A DNA stretch of 64,000 bases from Serendipita indica DSM 11827 (Eukaryota > Basidiomycota > Agaricomycetes > Sebacinales > Serendipitaceae). Positions 1 through 10,958 of the stretch are shown piece by piece. Location: contig CAJVGD010000022.1 in NCBI GenBank assembly GCA_910890315.1, positions 124,001-188,000 on the forward strand. Direction: 5' to 3'. Both the position numbers and the translations under genes were made by a program. The number at the start of each line of letters is the position of its first letter. Within the stretch, counting starts at the first letter, position 1. The notes under the pieces are model-generated. The model worked only from the letters and a program-made list of their open reading frames with translations. It searched no databases and was not told where the DNA came from.

Positions 1-1648
1 CGTCGCTTCGTGGACGAAGTCTCGCTTCAAAGGTCTGGCACAAAGGTCTTCTTCTCGTATGTGGTCTCGTCACTCCGCGGGAGATTTCTGACCATATATC
101 AGTGAGACACTGCTGGAGCCACCGACAGGAAAAGTAAACGAGAAAGCCGCCCAAACGTTTGTCGAAAAGGTCTTCAAGGTTCGTCCATAGGCGAAATCAT
201 CTACACATCTCACATCAAATAGGCACTGCACAAGGACTACAAAATCCTCAAGCCTTTCAAGGGCGAGAACCCGGCAGAGGAGGCGACTAAACTCGGTGAT
301 GCGTTAGCCTGGGATTTCGAGATTCTCTGTGATCGGCTCCATGAAGGTGTACGACCTACGACAGTCCCCGATAGAAAGAACCGCAATCCGCGGTATGTTC
401 ATCCTTTCTGCATTCTTTGAAGTGTGACGTTCTTTCTAGGTTGCAACGGTTCGCTGTCGCCTACAGTAACCCCGGTATGGCGTCTATCGATCTTGTCGGG
501 GCTGTTTTACGCCAAGGCTCGTTTATTTCCAAGATGGACGAACTTGGATGGACCCGGCCAGGCCGGTTTGACTTGATTGCCGAATCTGCTCCGCTGGTGC
601 GATCTGTAGCGCGCTACCATGCCTTTCTGGATCTCATGGCCGCGCACAATTCGACATTCTTTGTGCCTACTCTGGTACGAATTGCTTGATGCCATCCAAC
701 AAAACTCATGTTCCCGCAGGACATTGTGAGATTCATTATACACTTGGTGAACGCAGCTCACTATTATCAGGATTTAGCGTGGCACACCCATCAACTCAAG
801 AGTGTCCACTATCGAACGGCGACGACACTATTTGTAGGAAGGTTCCCAAATCATGACGACAACATTGAACCTAGCACGCTCTCGACCGCGTACGACATCA
901 CGGCAAAAGCCTGGAAGGCCCGGTTTGGAGTTGCGTATAGTGTGTGCGGGTGCGTACCGGACGGCGACTCTGCATCACGCATCAGCAGATTCGCGTCGAA
1001 AATCGCTAGCGGATTCAAAAAACGAGACAATAGTCCGGATCCCCAAATGCGTTTTCTACTCGTCAACAAACGGCCCGATCTTGTCAGCACGGACGAAGAC
1101 GAGGCGGACTCGTCTCATCCGTCTGAACACACTGCCAACTTTGGAAATCCTAGAGATACAACTACGGCCACTACACGGTCTGAACGGGAGCGCAAAGTAG
1201 CCAAGTGCCTTGCTAGTGCCCACAAAGGCGCGGCGCGTGACCCGTGGAGAGGACTTCAAGCCGAGCGAAGTGAAAGACGTAAAAGAGAGGGACACAAAGA
1301 AGCATTTACTGATCCACTTTATGGATACGGGATGTATTATCCGTACTGGGGAGTTTCCGCTGCGGTGCCATATGGGTGAGCTCTCTTCCGATTAGTATGT
1401 TTGAAAAATTAATTAATATCTTATAGCTTCTACGGAGGGTATAATCAATGCATTCCTGGCGCGTGTGGAGGCGGAGGAATGGGAAATGGGTGCTCGGGCT
1501 GCACGGTGGGCGGATGTGGAGAAGGACCTGGATCTGGAGCAGGATCTGGATGTACGGGATGTGGAGGATGTGGAGGATGTGGAGTAAGTTTCCTTGCGCG
1601 AAGTTCACTGCGATTATGACCATGGCTGACTCTTTTAATTAGGGATAA
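1..1648 (+). CDS. GRDP/DUF1399-like glycine-rich domain protein, copy 1 (5' part outside window)
   Basis: 3' part of a gene whose complete twin lies at 8254-10729; base 1 equals base 9058 and is a codon start. Exons read from GT-AG borders and from the twin: 1-56, 103-178, 223-392, 440-674, 720-725, 771-1375, 1427-1583, 1643-1648. The reading frame stays open. Exon 720-725 is a 6-nt microexon (GACATT, Asp-Ile) that with the next exon gives DIDLAWHTHQL, a motif typical of plant and fungal glycine-rich domain proteins. A charged linker follows, with an FTDPLYGYGMYYPYWG segment, then a Gly/Cys tail of CGG/CSGC type. The last exon is only Gly plus stop. Molecular function of these proteins in fungi is unknown; plant relatives are linked to stress and development. 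Part of a recent segmental duplication. Confidence 0.8.
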
Positions 1649-2190
1649 AGTTAAAAAATGCAGAATTGGGACCTATTTATAGGCTTGTTCCTCAAAATAT
1701 CATATATCTGTCGTACACCGGCGTGCTTAGGTCGTATTATCCCTTTGAGAAGAAGGTCTGTGCTTGCCGATAGAGTACAATCACGTGATTCGTTGGAAAA
1801 TGACCATACAAGTCGTATGGCTGCATCGGCCTCAGGAAGCCAAGTTTGGGCCCAAGTATGATAGGTGAGAGACGACTTGTCGCTTCAGAGCCAGGTGAAA
1901 CTATTTGACCTTCATTGATACCAGACTGAGGCCTTGTGGAAGCCCCGTCCGGATACGATGATGTCGAATATGGGTGAGTCGAGAGCTAGGGTGCTAGAAC
2001 GCACTGTAGGAGGTGTGCAGCCTGCTCGAACATACCTAGAGGAACTTTTTCAATCTTAAAATGGACAAGTAGCTTGATTTCAATGACAGCTAGACCGAGA
2101 GGGACGGAATATCCTACTTCGAATATTACCTCGGGGCCAGCTACGGATTATAGAGGCATCCATAGATGTTTTAATATATATATACCGATC
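1..2190. repeat. Segmental duplication, unit A (partner 9058-10958)
   Basis: Aligns almost base for base with 9058-10958 at an offset of 9057, including introns and the 3' flank down to a 'tagatgttttaatatat' stretch, with only scattered substitutions. Relative to the partner this copy carries two extra blocks after the stop codon, roughly 1773-1855 and 1898-2130. The left end lies outside the window. Confidence 0.9.
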
Positions 2191-2579
2191 CCCTGACCGT
2201 AACGAAGTGGAGGGAAGGGCCTTGTTTTCGTTTGCCAAGAACGCGCCCGTGCTTGTCCGTACAAATTTTTGGACTAATGGACTCTTTTTCTGCTGAGCCC
2301 CATGCCCGTCCCTCATCTTTCTGAGCTCTGTGCAACCCTTACGAGTGCAGATCGCTCTTTCCTTCTCAATCCGCCTCGGTGGCTCGACTTCGAGCCATAT
2401 TGTGACCCAGATGGCGAGCCACCTTTTCGCCCATCGCACAGTAATGATCATTGCCTATCGTCAACAACTACTCCTGCTTGCTGACAGGGTGGGTGTTCCC
2501 ATACCAAATGCACCCATCCTTTCTGCATCTCGTAGAGTTCACCTCCTGTTCAACGTCCATGGTCGACTGAGATCCTTAG

Positions 2580-2831
2580 GGGAGCATCCTCTTCTCCAAT
2601 GAACTCGTGCGCAGGTATGGAGATAAAGGTCTCATAGCCATCTCCGTTCACCCAGGCGTGATCCGAACCGACCTCGACCGCAATCATGATTCCCTCAATC
2701 GCTGGATGTACTGGCATTTAGCCCAGCCAGTAGAATATGGCGGTTTGACCCAGCTCTATGCAGCTAATGTCCCGGAAGCAAAGGAATTGTCGGGAAAGGC
2801 ACGTTCTTTTGACGTTTTTAACAGTTTCTGA
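2580..2831 (+). pseudogene. C-terminal fragment of a short-chain dehydrogenase/reductase (SDR)
   Basis: The frame gives ILFSNELVRRYGDKGL, then ISVHPGVIRTDLDR and a conserved EYGGLTQLYA segment. These match the region after the catalytic YxxxK of classical SDRs of the retinol-dehydrogenase/WW-oxidoreductase-like type, where the loop after the PG motif shapes the substrate pocket. The Rossmann glycine motif and catalytic Tyr/Lys are absent upstream; a stop lies just before the first recognisable codon and the protein ends early at 2831. The upstream 2190-2580 sequence has a short open stretch but no convincing SDR match. I read it as a decayed host gene, not a functional enzyme. Confidence 0.7.
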
Positions 2832-2917
2832 TCTATTTTAGTCTCCGTATGATGCAACAAGTGCTAATAACAGTATCCACAATCATATTTCTCATTTGTA
2901 AGGTTGTCGATAATCAT

Positions 2918-3750
2918 GTTGTCGCAATTCCCAACCAACACCAATGTCATCCTCGATGCCACCAGGGGTCTGCGTCGTCAGGCTGAAAACGTCGACGCCA
3001 CCTTCGAACAACGCGAGGAGAAGACGGAGATCCTGATAGAGGCTTCCAATATACAACTCCCTACGCCATGAGGGCTATGGCAAAGCTTCGCCAGGAACAG
3101 CGTCGCAGCGGTCCAACGGCTCCGGGTTTAAAAACAAAGAGCTCAAGAGGGTAACTGAACTGATATATACCATTACTCCGCCGCTAAAATTGATCTGGGC
3201 CATCCAGCTCTAGACCTCGTATAGCGAAAGACTCAGCAGAGATCTCTACCTGCTAAGAGATCTCGGGAGCGCTTGGATATGAACTTAAACACGACAATCC
3301 AAGTATATCAAGTGTTCAAAATCCTGAGCGCGCAAGCTCAGTAGACCCAGACGACAACAAGGAACCCCAAGCCGCTTGGAATGGTGGTGAACAACAGGCC
3401 GCGGCGTGCAACTCGAGCGAATAAGGGGACAATGACACGGAGGGGAAACAATGGCGAGCGGGTTCAGAATGGGAACGGGATAGAATAGAACGTTGTAGAT
3501 TGGATGCAACGTAATAATTCGATGATATTTGCGTCGTTCTCACCGACTGGACGAGATCTCCTCGGCGATTCCTGAGCGAGAGCGAATTAAAGTCTGGACG
3601 ATTAGCGATCTACAGAGCAACCTACTGCGTCAGCGATGCGAAGAGCGAGCTGTACAGCTGCGAAGACGAGTTACTTTGCGAAACTGAGGCGAAGGGCTGA
3701 AAGCCACCGACGTAGATTCCCTGGCTGACGACCAATTAGTGGCGCAGCAC
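2918..3750 (+). pseudogene. Decayed coiled-coil protein remnants
   Basis: From an ATG at 2918 a 51-codon frame reads as amphipathic, charged helix (for example LRRQAENVDATFEQREEKTE). A second stretch in another frame around 3070-3120 continues the style (MAKLRQEQRR), and 3560-3670 gives another Arg/Glu-rich helical piece. Stops separate them and no single frame survives. No family recognised. It may be related to the coiled-coil piece at 6036. Low confidence that all parts belong to one ancestral gene. Confidence 0.35.
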
Positions 3751-4185
3751 TATGTACATGTGGTAGAAAAATGAAAGAAAAATACGAAGCGTTCGAAGAG
3801 ATGAAGGATATCCCTATTCGACTACTAGTGGTACAGCGGGAGTGAAGTACGGGCTACGGAGACTGAGCGAGATGTCCACTATACTCAGACGGAGTGTCAA
3901 CCCAAGCAAACCACAAGGGTAAACGCATGCATACTCAGTTGCCTCTTTGCCAATTGTCACATGATGTGATGAGCGTTACTCATAGCTCAAACTCTCTATT
4001 ATCAGGCCTGATCTGTAATGACAAAATCCATTCATTGGACCAAACAGCGCCAGCTTCCTGGTATCAATTGTCTTAAGACTTAGTTACGTGATATTGTAAT
4101 AAAAGATGTGCCCGGGAACTTCCGAGCATAGCATCCGAAGCTGACGCCACTTCGACCTGTCTTTGGACCCTCGCTCCCAGTAGTC

Positions 4186-4600
4186 ATGAACAGTAGGGAA
4201 TCATGGAATTTTTTGCCTTACACGTTAATGGGCGAATATCCGCAGTCAAGATATAGGTCGTGTATGTGGAGAGCGATGACGACCGACGGGCCCACGATGA
4301 GGGCGTTTATCAAGTGGGATTCGCGGTTCCCACCATTCTTGATAGAGGATCCATCAAAGATAGATCTGATATCCTGACGCCTTTGAGATTGCAATGAATA
4401 GGAGATTCTATGCCCCACATGTGTGGATGAAGCATAGATTCCGCTCGGGGCAAAAGTCTCCAGAAATTTAGAATCGCTATCCTCTTTTTGAACGCACATT
4501 GCCTGGACGTGATCAGCTCTTTTGCAACGCCGCAGACGCGAGGCTCCACTATTCTTCTCGTCACAGCCTCAGGCACTCTGGTTGTACCAAGTGGCCCCAT
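4186..4600 (-). pseudogene. C-terminal fragment of a WASER-type F-box-like protein
   Basis: Minus-strand frames match the 3' half of the relic at 6573-7815: KELITSRQCAFKKR corresponds to KELITFKLRSFERR, THVGHRIS to IYVGHRTS, and HIHDLYLDCGYS to RMHDVYLDYGYS. The fragment is spread over more than one frame and lacks the N-terminal F-box-like part. The flank beyond the 3' end (ccctcgct.ccagtag) is also shared between both loci, suggesting duplication followed by truncation and decay. Confidence 0.6.
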
Positions 4601-4845
4601 TGATGATCATTTGAATACTATCTTGTGTAGCTTTGTGGCTCCATGCTATATTGGTTAGATGTGAACGCCATTTCTATACGGAAACACAACAGAATTGGGT
4701 ACTCTAACCAACAAAGGACTACTCTGGTGACCAAATTATTTAATTGAGATACCAACTGAGGGCTCAGGTATATCTAGGTGACCTGAACATATAAACCCGT
4801 TCTCAGAGCACAATCCTCCCTACCTATCAACAAGCAACTACGGAA

Positions 4846-5209
4846 ATGTCTAACCCAGGAGCTTCAAGCCAGTATGTTCTTCACCCTCCTCTCAGCCTTC
4901 TATACTTGCAAGTACCGAGTGCAAATCAGCGAGACTGACTTACCCCAACAGAAATCCTCAAGAACAAATAGAGTAGCAAAGGAGAGAGATTGAAGCTCTT
5001 CGGAAAGCCTTAAAAGCAGAGAAAGAAGCGAACGGATCTGCGGCTGCAGGCTTTGTGGTCGGAACTTTGTGGGTGTGGCTGCGATCCTTGGCTTTGGTTT
5101 CCTTGCCTTGGCCAGAGGAGGTTCCTCCTCTTCCTCCGCATCCAGCCGTAGCCATGAACCCGAATTCATGTCTGTGGAATACATGGACAATCCACCAGAA
5201 CGATATTGA
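4846..5209 (+). pseudogene. Broken small membrane protein (coiled coil plus one TM segment)
   Basis: A TATA-like ACATATAAA near 4788 precedes ATG 4846. Exon 1 (4846-4871) gives MSNPGASSQ; a good intron (4872-4951, gtatgt...cccaacag) leads into NPQEQIE, an in-frame TAG at 4974, then QRREIEALRKALKAEKEANG. Further on, a different frame gives VAAILGFGFLALARGG, a clear hydrophobic segment, followed by a Ser-rich tail ending YMDNPPERY and stop at 5209. The two halves make one sensible protein only if one stop and one frameshift are ignored, so it looks like a recently broken host gene or contains sequence errors. Family unknown. Confidence 0.5.
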
Positions 5210-6035
5210 TTTATCTTTTCACCTGCGATGCTAGCTGCTTGCCGGAGACGGGTAGGTAGAATCGAAACCTGGTTGTCCGAAGATCTGTTGACGCTCCACA
5301 GTACTTGCCAGGCACCTTTGAATCTAAATGCAGCGATGTAAATCGCTTAGTCGGCGTCTTAGATCATATCCACCGAATGAGAGCCACTGTGAGCAACATG
5401 TCGACCAAAAGTGAGTGGCCGTGCAAATTTTAGGATGGGAAAATCAACATAAATAATAAAATTTGATATGATGGCTGACGCGATCCCAATCTTGTGCCGG
5501 AGAAGTTCTGATCGCTTTCACAAAGCGGGAGCTAAATAGGAGAGGTATTTGGGCAGAAGGAACAGAAAAAATATACTTTGTCCTATCTCTACGTCTACAC
5601 AAATCGGTGACCGCGAGCGAAGAGAAGCCGCCACAGCGTTGGGTGAAGAGATGGGTAGCTCGCTTGTGGCTTGAGACTATGAATAGATATTCTATTGCCC
5701 TTACCTTTCCGCATCAATCCTAAAATATAACCCAGAGGGACCTGAACGAATACGTCCTAGTGGCTCTGCAAAGGTTGGTGGCACCGTGCATCTCGAGATG
5801 CTATTTCTCAGAGAAGTATCACGCGGCATTCTTTCCCTTTGTGTCTTTGATCACAGTTCTTGTAACGAGTTATTGTCCTCTCAAGTTGAGACCTGACCAC
5901 GACGTTCGCCCAACTTGAAACTTTGAAATCTTGCAAAAATCCATCATGTTCTCCACTTCCGCCCCTCACGAGACGACTTAGATCGCATCTGCGGCTCGTA
6001 TTCACTGTCGCGCGACCATAAACGCCGACGCCGGA

Positions 6036-6360
6036 GTGGATGAGTGCATGGCGGAGGCACGGAAGGTGATCAATATCACCCAGGAAGCCAACCAGGCGCT
6101 CGCGGATGTCATTGAAAACATGCGTGAAGTGCATCGTCGCTACCGCCAGGTGACCAACGAATTCATCCAACAGCTGCTTGAGGAAAACGAGGAGCAGGAA
6201 AAGGTCAGAGAGTTACGACTATTACAAGTATTCAACCGCTGACATTGGTTCCGGACCATCGAGAAACTCAGACAGGAGCTGCGAGCTGCAGTGCTATCTC
6301 GTGAGTCCGAAACTCGATCTAAGTATTCGACGCCCCGAGTGCGCAATTCCAGGCAGTAGA
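6036..6360 (+). pseudogene. Coiled-coil ORF with an in-frame stop, unknown family
   Basis: ATG 6036 opens a 68-codon frame dense in Glu/Arg/Gln heptads (ADVIENMREVHRRYRQVTNE, IQQLLEENEEQEK). After a TGA at 6240 the same frame continues as WFRTIEKLRQELRAAVLS, still helical, to a stop near 6358. A short intron could remove the stop, but I see no convincing donor/acceptor pair of normal length. Possibly a small real gene, more likely a remnant. No homologous family recognised. Confidence 0.35.
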
Positions 6361-6572
6361 CCTGGGTGATAACGACAAATCCAAAGAACTCCCCAAGCCA
6401 GTCAATCAATCATTATACTAATCAATAAGTCTGTTGGTACCGGCATAATTGAGCAGCCATAGATGTGACATGATGCTAAACAACAGAGTTTGCGTAGTGT
6501 TTCGATGGTGAGCTGGCCGCTTTCACTTCTTAATATCCGTGAACTTATCAACTGGTACAGTCATATAGTAAA

Positions 6573-7815
6573 TTAACAGAGACAAGTATAAATCCGCCCA
6601 TTCATGCATTGTCTGCGCGATCTTGCTGCCCCTCGCTTCCAGTAGGTACGAATGATGAACAATAGATGGTCATAGAGTTGTATGCCTGCTGCATCAAGGA
6701 GCGAATACCCATAGTCGAGGTATACGTCGTGCATGCGCACAAAATCTGCGATCCACGGGCTCACGAGGAAGATGTATGACCAGGTTTTGTTGAGCTGAAT
6801 TCGCGGTCCCGACCAGTCGTGACCGTCAAGCGACCATCAGACGGTATTCGCTCCCGAGGAAAGGTTTGACACTCCAGGCAAAAGCTCCATGACAGGAGGC
6901 GATTCTGATAACCTGATGACTTTGAAACTGGGGTGAATGGGAGGTTCTATGCCCCACATATATGGAAGGAGCATGGATCCCACTTTGGGAAGGAGATTCC
7001 AGAGTTTTGAAGGAATCGGTACCTTCGTTCAAACGAGCGTAGCTTGAACGTGATCAACTCTTTTCCCCACCTCTCCAAGACTGGATATATCCAGTCGAAT
7101 GAAGTAGTAATCTGGCGGATGGCGAGATGACGAAGATGTGGAAAGTCGAATTGGTCAAGGCCATAGGACGACATGTTTGTATGGAGACTGAGCATAGAAA
7201 CATGGTCGAAGCGACCTTGATAAGGAGCATCGCGCGACGGTACCCAGGTTCGGAAAAGTTGGAGAGAATGTGGAAGGTCGAACTGGAGGTCGACTGCTTT
7301 GAGCCATATAAAGATGGCTAAACGTGGTGCGAGGGGAAAGACGAACTCGCAAAATAGAATACTCCCAAATCTCTCCATGAGAATTTGGAGGTTCCAGCGA
7401 GATGTATTAGCTAGAAGTGTGCGAGCTTGTTCGACAACTTGCTGGATCTCAATGGCTGATACAGAGGGAGAGGATTCGAGTGAACATCGTCTGCAATCAC
7501 ATTGTTTATCGGAGGCGCCGATGTCGATTCGATAAGCCTTTGGCAGGGCAGTGATTGGGATCCTGCCTGAGCATACATCCTAAACTGAATGAAGCGGTTG
7601 TCGTATGGAGCGAGGATCGAGTTCCAAAAGGCGCAGACCCGGCGTAGCGTGTTGCGTGTGCGTTCCGAGGCCCAATAGTCACTTTGCCAATGATACTGGT
7701 GATAGAAATCAGGCAGGCAAATCTTCAACGGATCCGCCTCGAAGAAGATGGGGACATGTATAGCCGCAGTCAGGATTTGGGTCCATATCTCTGTCGGTAA
7801 GCTGGATACCATCAA
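6573..7815 (-). pseudogene. Decayed WASER-type F-box-like gene
   Basis: The 5' frame (7815 down to 7411) starts MMVSSLPTEIWTQILTAA, an F-box-like helix pair, then ASERTRNTLRRVCAFW, the hallmark of the intact genes at 21277-29180. The body continues in a second frame (7378-6947) with LRR-like hydrophobic stretches and KELITFKLRSFERR, and the C-terminal part in further frames (7032-6826, 6764-6573) with VYLDYGYS. Several stops and frame changes break it. Family members are presumed substrate adaptors of SCF ubiquitin ligases; this copy cannot encode a full protein. It lacks a recognisable CxECG motif. Confidence 0.65.
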
Positions 7816-8253
7816 GTTTCAAAGGTAAATCGACTAAAATGGGATCATAAGCCAACGTAATGCTCCATAAGATTTGCAAATTATCACGGGTGGAAGGGCT
7901 TGGAAGTCACAAGCTGGATGTGGGGAAGGCCAGCAGCTTGGACCCAGCTTCTGAACGTCGTTGGGATACGCACTGCCATTTCCTCGGCTGATTTTGTTAT
8001 TCTGCATTGTAGACATAAATTTAGCTCTCGATGGGGATTTGGATTCAACTCTCAGCGCTTGGGCACCGCCCGAGACGGTACGACACCTTCGATCTACAAA
8101 GTGATGAAGAAGGGTGACAAACCTTTGTTTTGCAGTGCTCAATGTTGAAACCCGCCTATGTGTTGGGAATGCCGATGGTGTTCCGGTTCCATCGCCCCGA
8201 GATTGTCCTATAAGAGACCTTTGTGCTTCGCTGTGTATCCTCGACTCCCAAGT

Positions 8254-10729
8254 ATGCAATATCAGGAGCAAACACCCGTCTACACCCCATATCCGACGGA
8301 ATTACCGCCAGCTTTTCCAATTGGATTCCATCAAACGGCCCCATTGGTCAATGTGACCGAACTTCAAGCTCACCTGCGTCTTCTTGGTGCAATATCAAGA
8401 CTCAAGTTTGATGTCCAGAGCCAGAGATCTGGTATCGCCGCAAGAGGCACCAAGGATATGGCCTGGGTCGTCTTTGTCAATCGTGCCGTATTTCGATTCT
8501 TTACATGGGTGAGCGCATCGTGGCAGCGATCCAGGCCAGGATTCGACGAGACAATGATCCCCCCTCTCGACGTGTTGATGGTTTGGCATACGTATCTACT
8601 CGTACGAAATTTTCCCTTCCAATTTGACTTTCACTCGAGGTATTGTAGAATCCGCGAACATACTTCGAGGACAGTCAACGTATGGAGTCAGTCTATGCAA
8701 CAAATCTTTGCACTCTAGCGTACGTATGCATTGTAGATCGATGCAAGTTCTAAACTTGGTTCTCACAGGGAAATGCCGTTGACATTGGTCGCGTCCCTCA
8801 TCCAGGGCCAAACTTTGGACCCTCTATCTCCGTCGGCGGAGAGACAACACTTCTTCGAACGAACAACTGGTCTCCCGTGGTATATGCCCTTGACCACGGA
8901 CTATTCTGAATGCCTCGCTGTCTTCTGCCCACTGTGCCAGGTTATCAACTCTCGCGTAAGATGGGTGACAGACGACGAAACTGGTTACGCGCAGGCAAAG
9001 TTCAAGCACCGATGCGAGTCTTGCTGCAAAGAGTTTACGAAAGGGGCAATGGGCATGCGTCGTTTCGTGGACGAAGTCTCGCTTCGAAGGTCTGGCACAA
9101 ATATCTTCTTCTCGTATGTGATTTCGTCACTCCGCGGGAGATTTCTGACCATATATCAGCGAGACACTGCTGGAGCCACCGACAGGAAAAGTAAACGAGA
9201 AAGCCGCCCAAACGTTTGTCGAAAAGGTCTTCAAGGTTCGTCCATAGGCGAAATCATCTACACATCTCACATCAAATAGGCACTGCACAAGGACTACAAA
9301 ATTCTCAAGCCTTTCAAGGGCGAGAACCCGGCAGAGGAAGCAACCAAACTTGGTGATGCGTTAGCCTGGGATTTCGAGATTCTCTGTGATCGGCTCCATA
9401 AAGGTGTACGACCTACGATAACCCCCGATAGAAAGCACCGCAATCCGCGGTACGTTCATCCTTTCTGCATTCTTTGAAGTGTGACGTTCTTTCTAGGTTG
9501 CAACGGTTCGCTGTCGCCTATAGTAACCCCGGTATGGCGTCTATCGATCTTGTCGGGGCTGTTTTACGCCAAGGCTCGTTTATTTCCAAGATGGACGAAC
9601 TTGGATGGACCCGGCCAGGCCGGTTTGACTTGATTGCCGAATCTGCTCCGCTGGTGCGATCTGTAGCGCGCTACCATGCTTTTCTGGACCTCATGACCGC
9701 GCACAATTCAACATTCTTTGTGCCTACCCTGGTACGAATTGCTTGATGCTATCCAACCATACTCATGTTTCCGCAGGACATTGTGAGATTCATTATACAC
9801 TTGGTGAACGCAGCTCACTATTATCAGGATTTAGCGTGGCACACCCATCAGCTCAAGAGTGTCCACTATCGAACGGCGACGACGCTATTTGTAGGAAGGT
9901 TCCCAAATCACGACGACAACATTGAACCTAGCACACTCTCGACCGCTTACGACATCACGGCAAAAGCCTGGAAGGCCCGGTTCGGAGTTGCGTATAGTGT
10001 GTGCGGGTGCGTACCGGACGGCGATTCTGAATCACGCATCAGCAAATTCGCGTCGAAAATCGCTAGCGGGTTCAAGAAACGAGACGATAGTCCGGATCCC
10101 CAAATGCCTCTTCCACTCGTCAACAAACGGCCCGATCTTGTCAGCACGGAAGAAGATGAGGCGGAATCGTCTCATCCGTCTGAACACACTGCCAACTTTG
10201 GAAATCCTAGAGATACAACTGCGGCCACTACACAGTTTGAACGGGAGCGCAAAGTAGACAAGCGCCTTGCAAGTGCCCACAAGGGTGCAGCGCGTGACCC
10301 ATGGAGAGGACTTCAAGCCGAGCGAAGTGAAAGACGTAAAAGAGAGGGACACAAAGAAGCATTTACTGATCCACTTTATGGATACGGGATGTATTATCCG
10401 TACTGGGGAGTTTCCGCTGCGGTGCCATATGGGTGAGCTCTCTTCCGATTAGTATGTTTGAAAAATTAATTAATATCTTATAGTTTCTACGGAGGGTATA
10501 ATCAATGCATTCCTGGCGCGTGCGGAAGCGGAGGAGTGGGAAATGGGTGCTCGGGCTGCACAATGGGCGCATGTGGAGCAAAATCTGGATCTGCAGCAGG
10601 ATCCTCATGTGGAGGAGGTGGATGTGGAGGAGGCGGAGTAAGTTTCCTTGCGCGAGCGGTGCGCACAGCGCTGGCTGCGCAAAGTTCACTGCGGTTATGA
10701 GCATGGCTGACTCTTTTAATTAGGACTAA
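8254..10729 (+). CDS. GRDP/DUF1399-like glycine-rich domain protein, copy 2 (complete)
   Basis: Ten exons reconstructed: 8254-8601, 8649-8719, 8769-9113, 9160-9235, 9280-9449, 9497-9731, 9777-9782, 9828-10432, 10484-10637, 10724-10729. They sum to 2016 nt, 671 aa, with consistent phases. I chose ATG 8254 (MQYQEQTPVYTPYP) over upstream in-frame codons because it aligns with the start of the paralog at 39422. Exon 1 ends in the conserved MVWHTYLL, continued by NPRTYFED. Exon 3 carries CPLC and CESCCKEF cysteine pairs, perhaps metal-binding. The 6-nt microexon gives residues 416-417 of DIDLAWHTHQL. The C-terminus is a Gly/Cys-rich tail, and the last exon is just Asp plus stop. Annotated fungal relatives are 'glycine-rich domain-containing proteins' of unknown biochemical role. 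Confidence 0.88.
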
Positions 10730-10958
10730 AGTTAATAAATGCAGAATTAGGACCTATTTATAGGCTTATTCCTTGAAAATATCACACATCTGTCGCACAC
10801 CGGCGCGCTTAGGTCGTACTATCCCTTTGAGAAGAAGCAGGTTTGTGCTTGCCGATAGTATGATAGATGAGAGACAACTTGTCGATTCAGAGCCACGGGG
10901 CCAGCTACGGATGACAGAGGGCCATCATAGATGTTTTAATATATCTATAAATACGCAA
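9058..10958. repeat. Segmental duplication, unit B (partner 1-2190)
   Basis: Same-orientation copy of 1-2190, covering exons 3 to 10 of the GRDP gene and about 230 nt downstream. Compared with unit A it lacks two blocks downstream of the stop (junctions near 10859 and 10897). Introns match as well as exons, so the event is recent and was DNA-level, not via mRNA. Confidence 0.9.

Noticed and set aside
708-770. Reading 726-770 as coding (VRFIIHLVNAAHYYQ) in GRDP copies 1 and 2
   Set aside because: The stretch is open only by chance; in copy 3 the equivalent bases leave the frame, and splicing it out restores DIDLAWHTHQL.
1773-2130. Possible transposon insertion in unit A
   Set aside because: The two extra blocks have no terminal inverted repeats, target duplication or transposase sequence; deletion from the other unit is equally likely.
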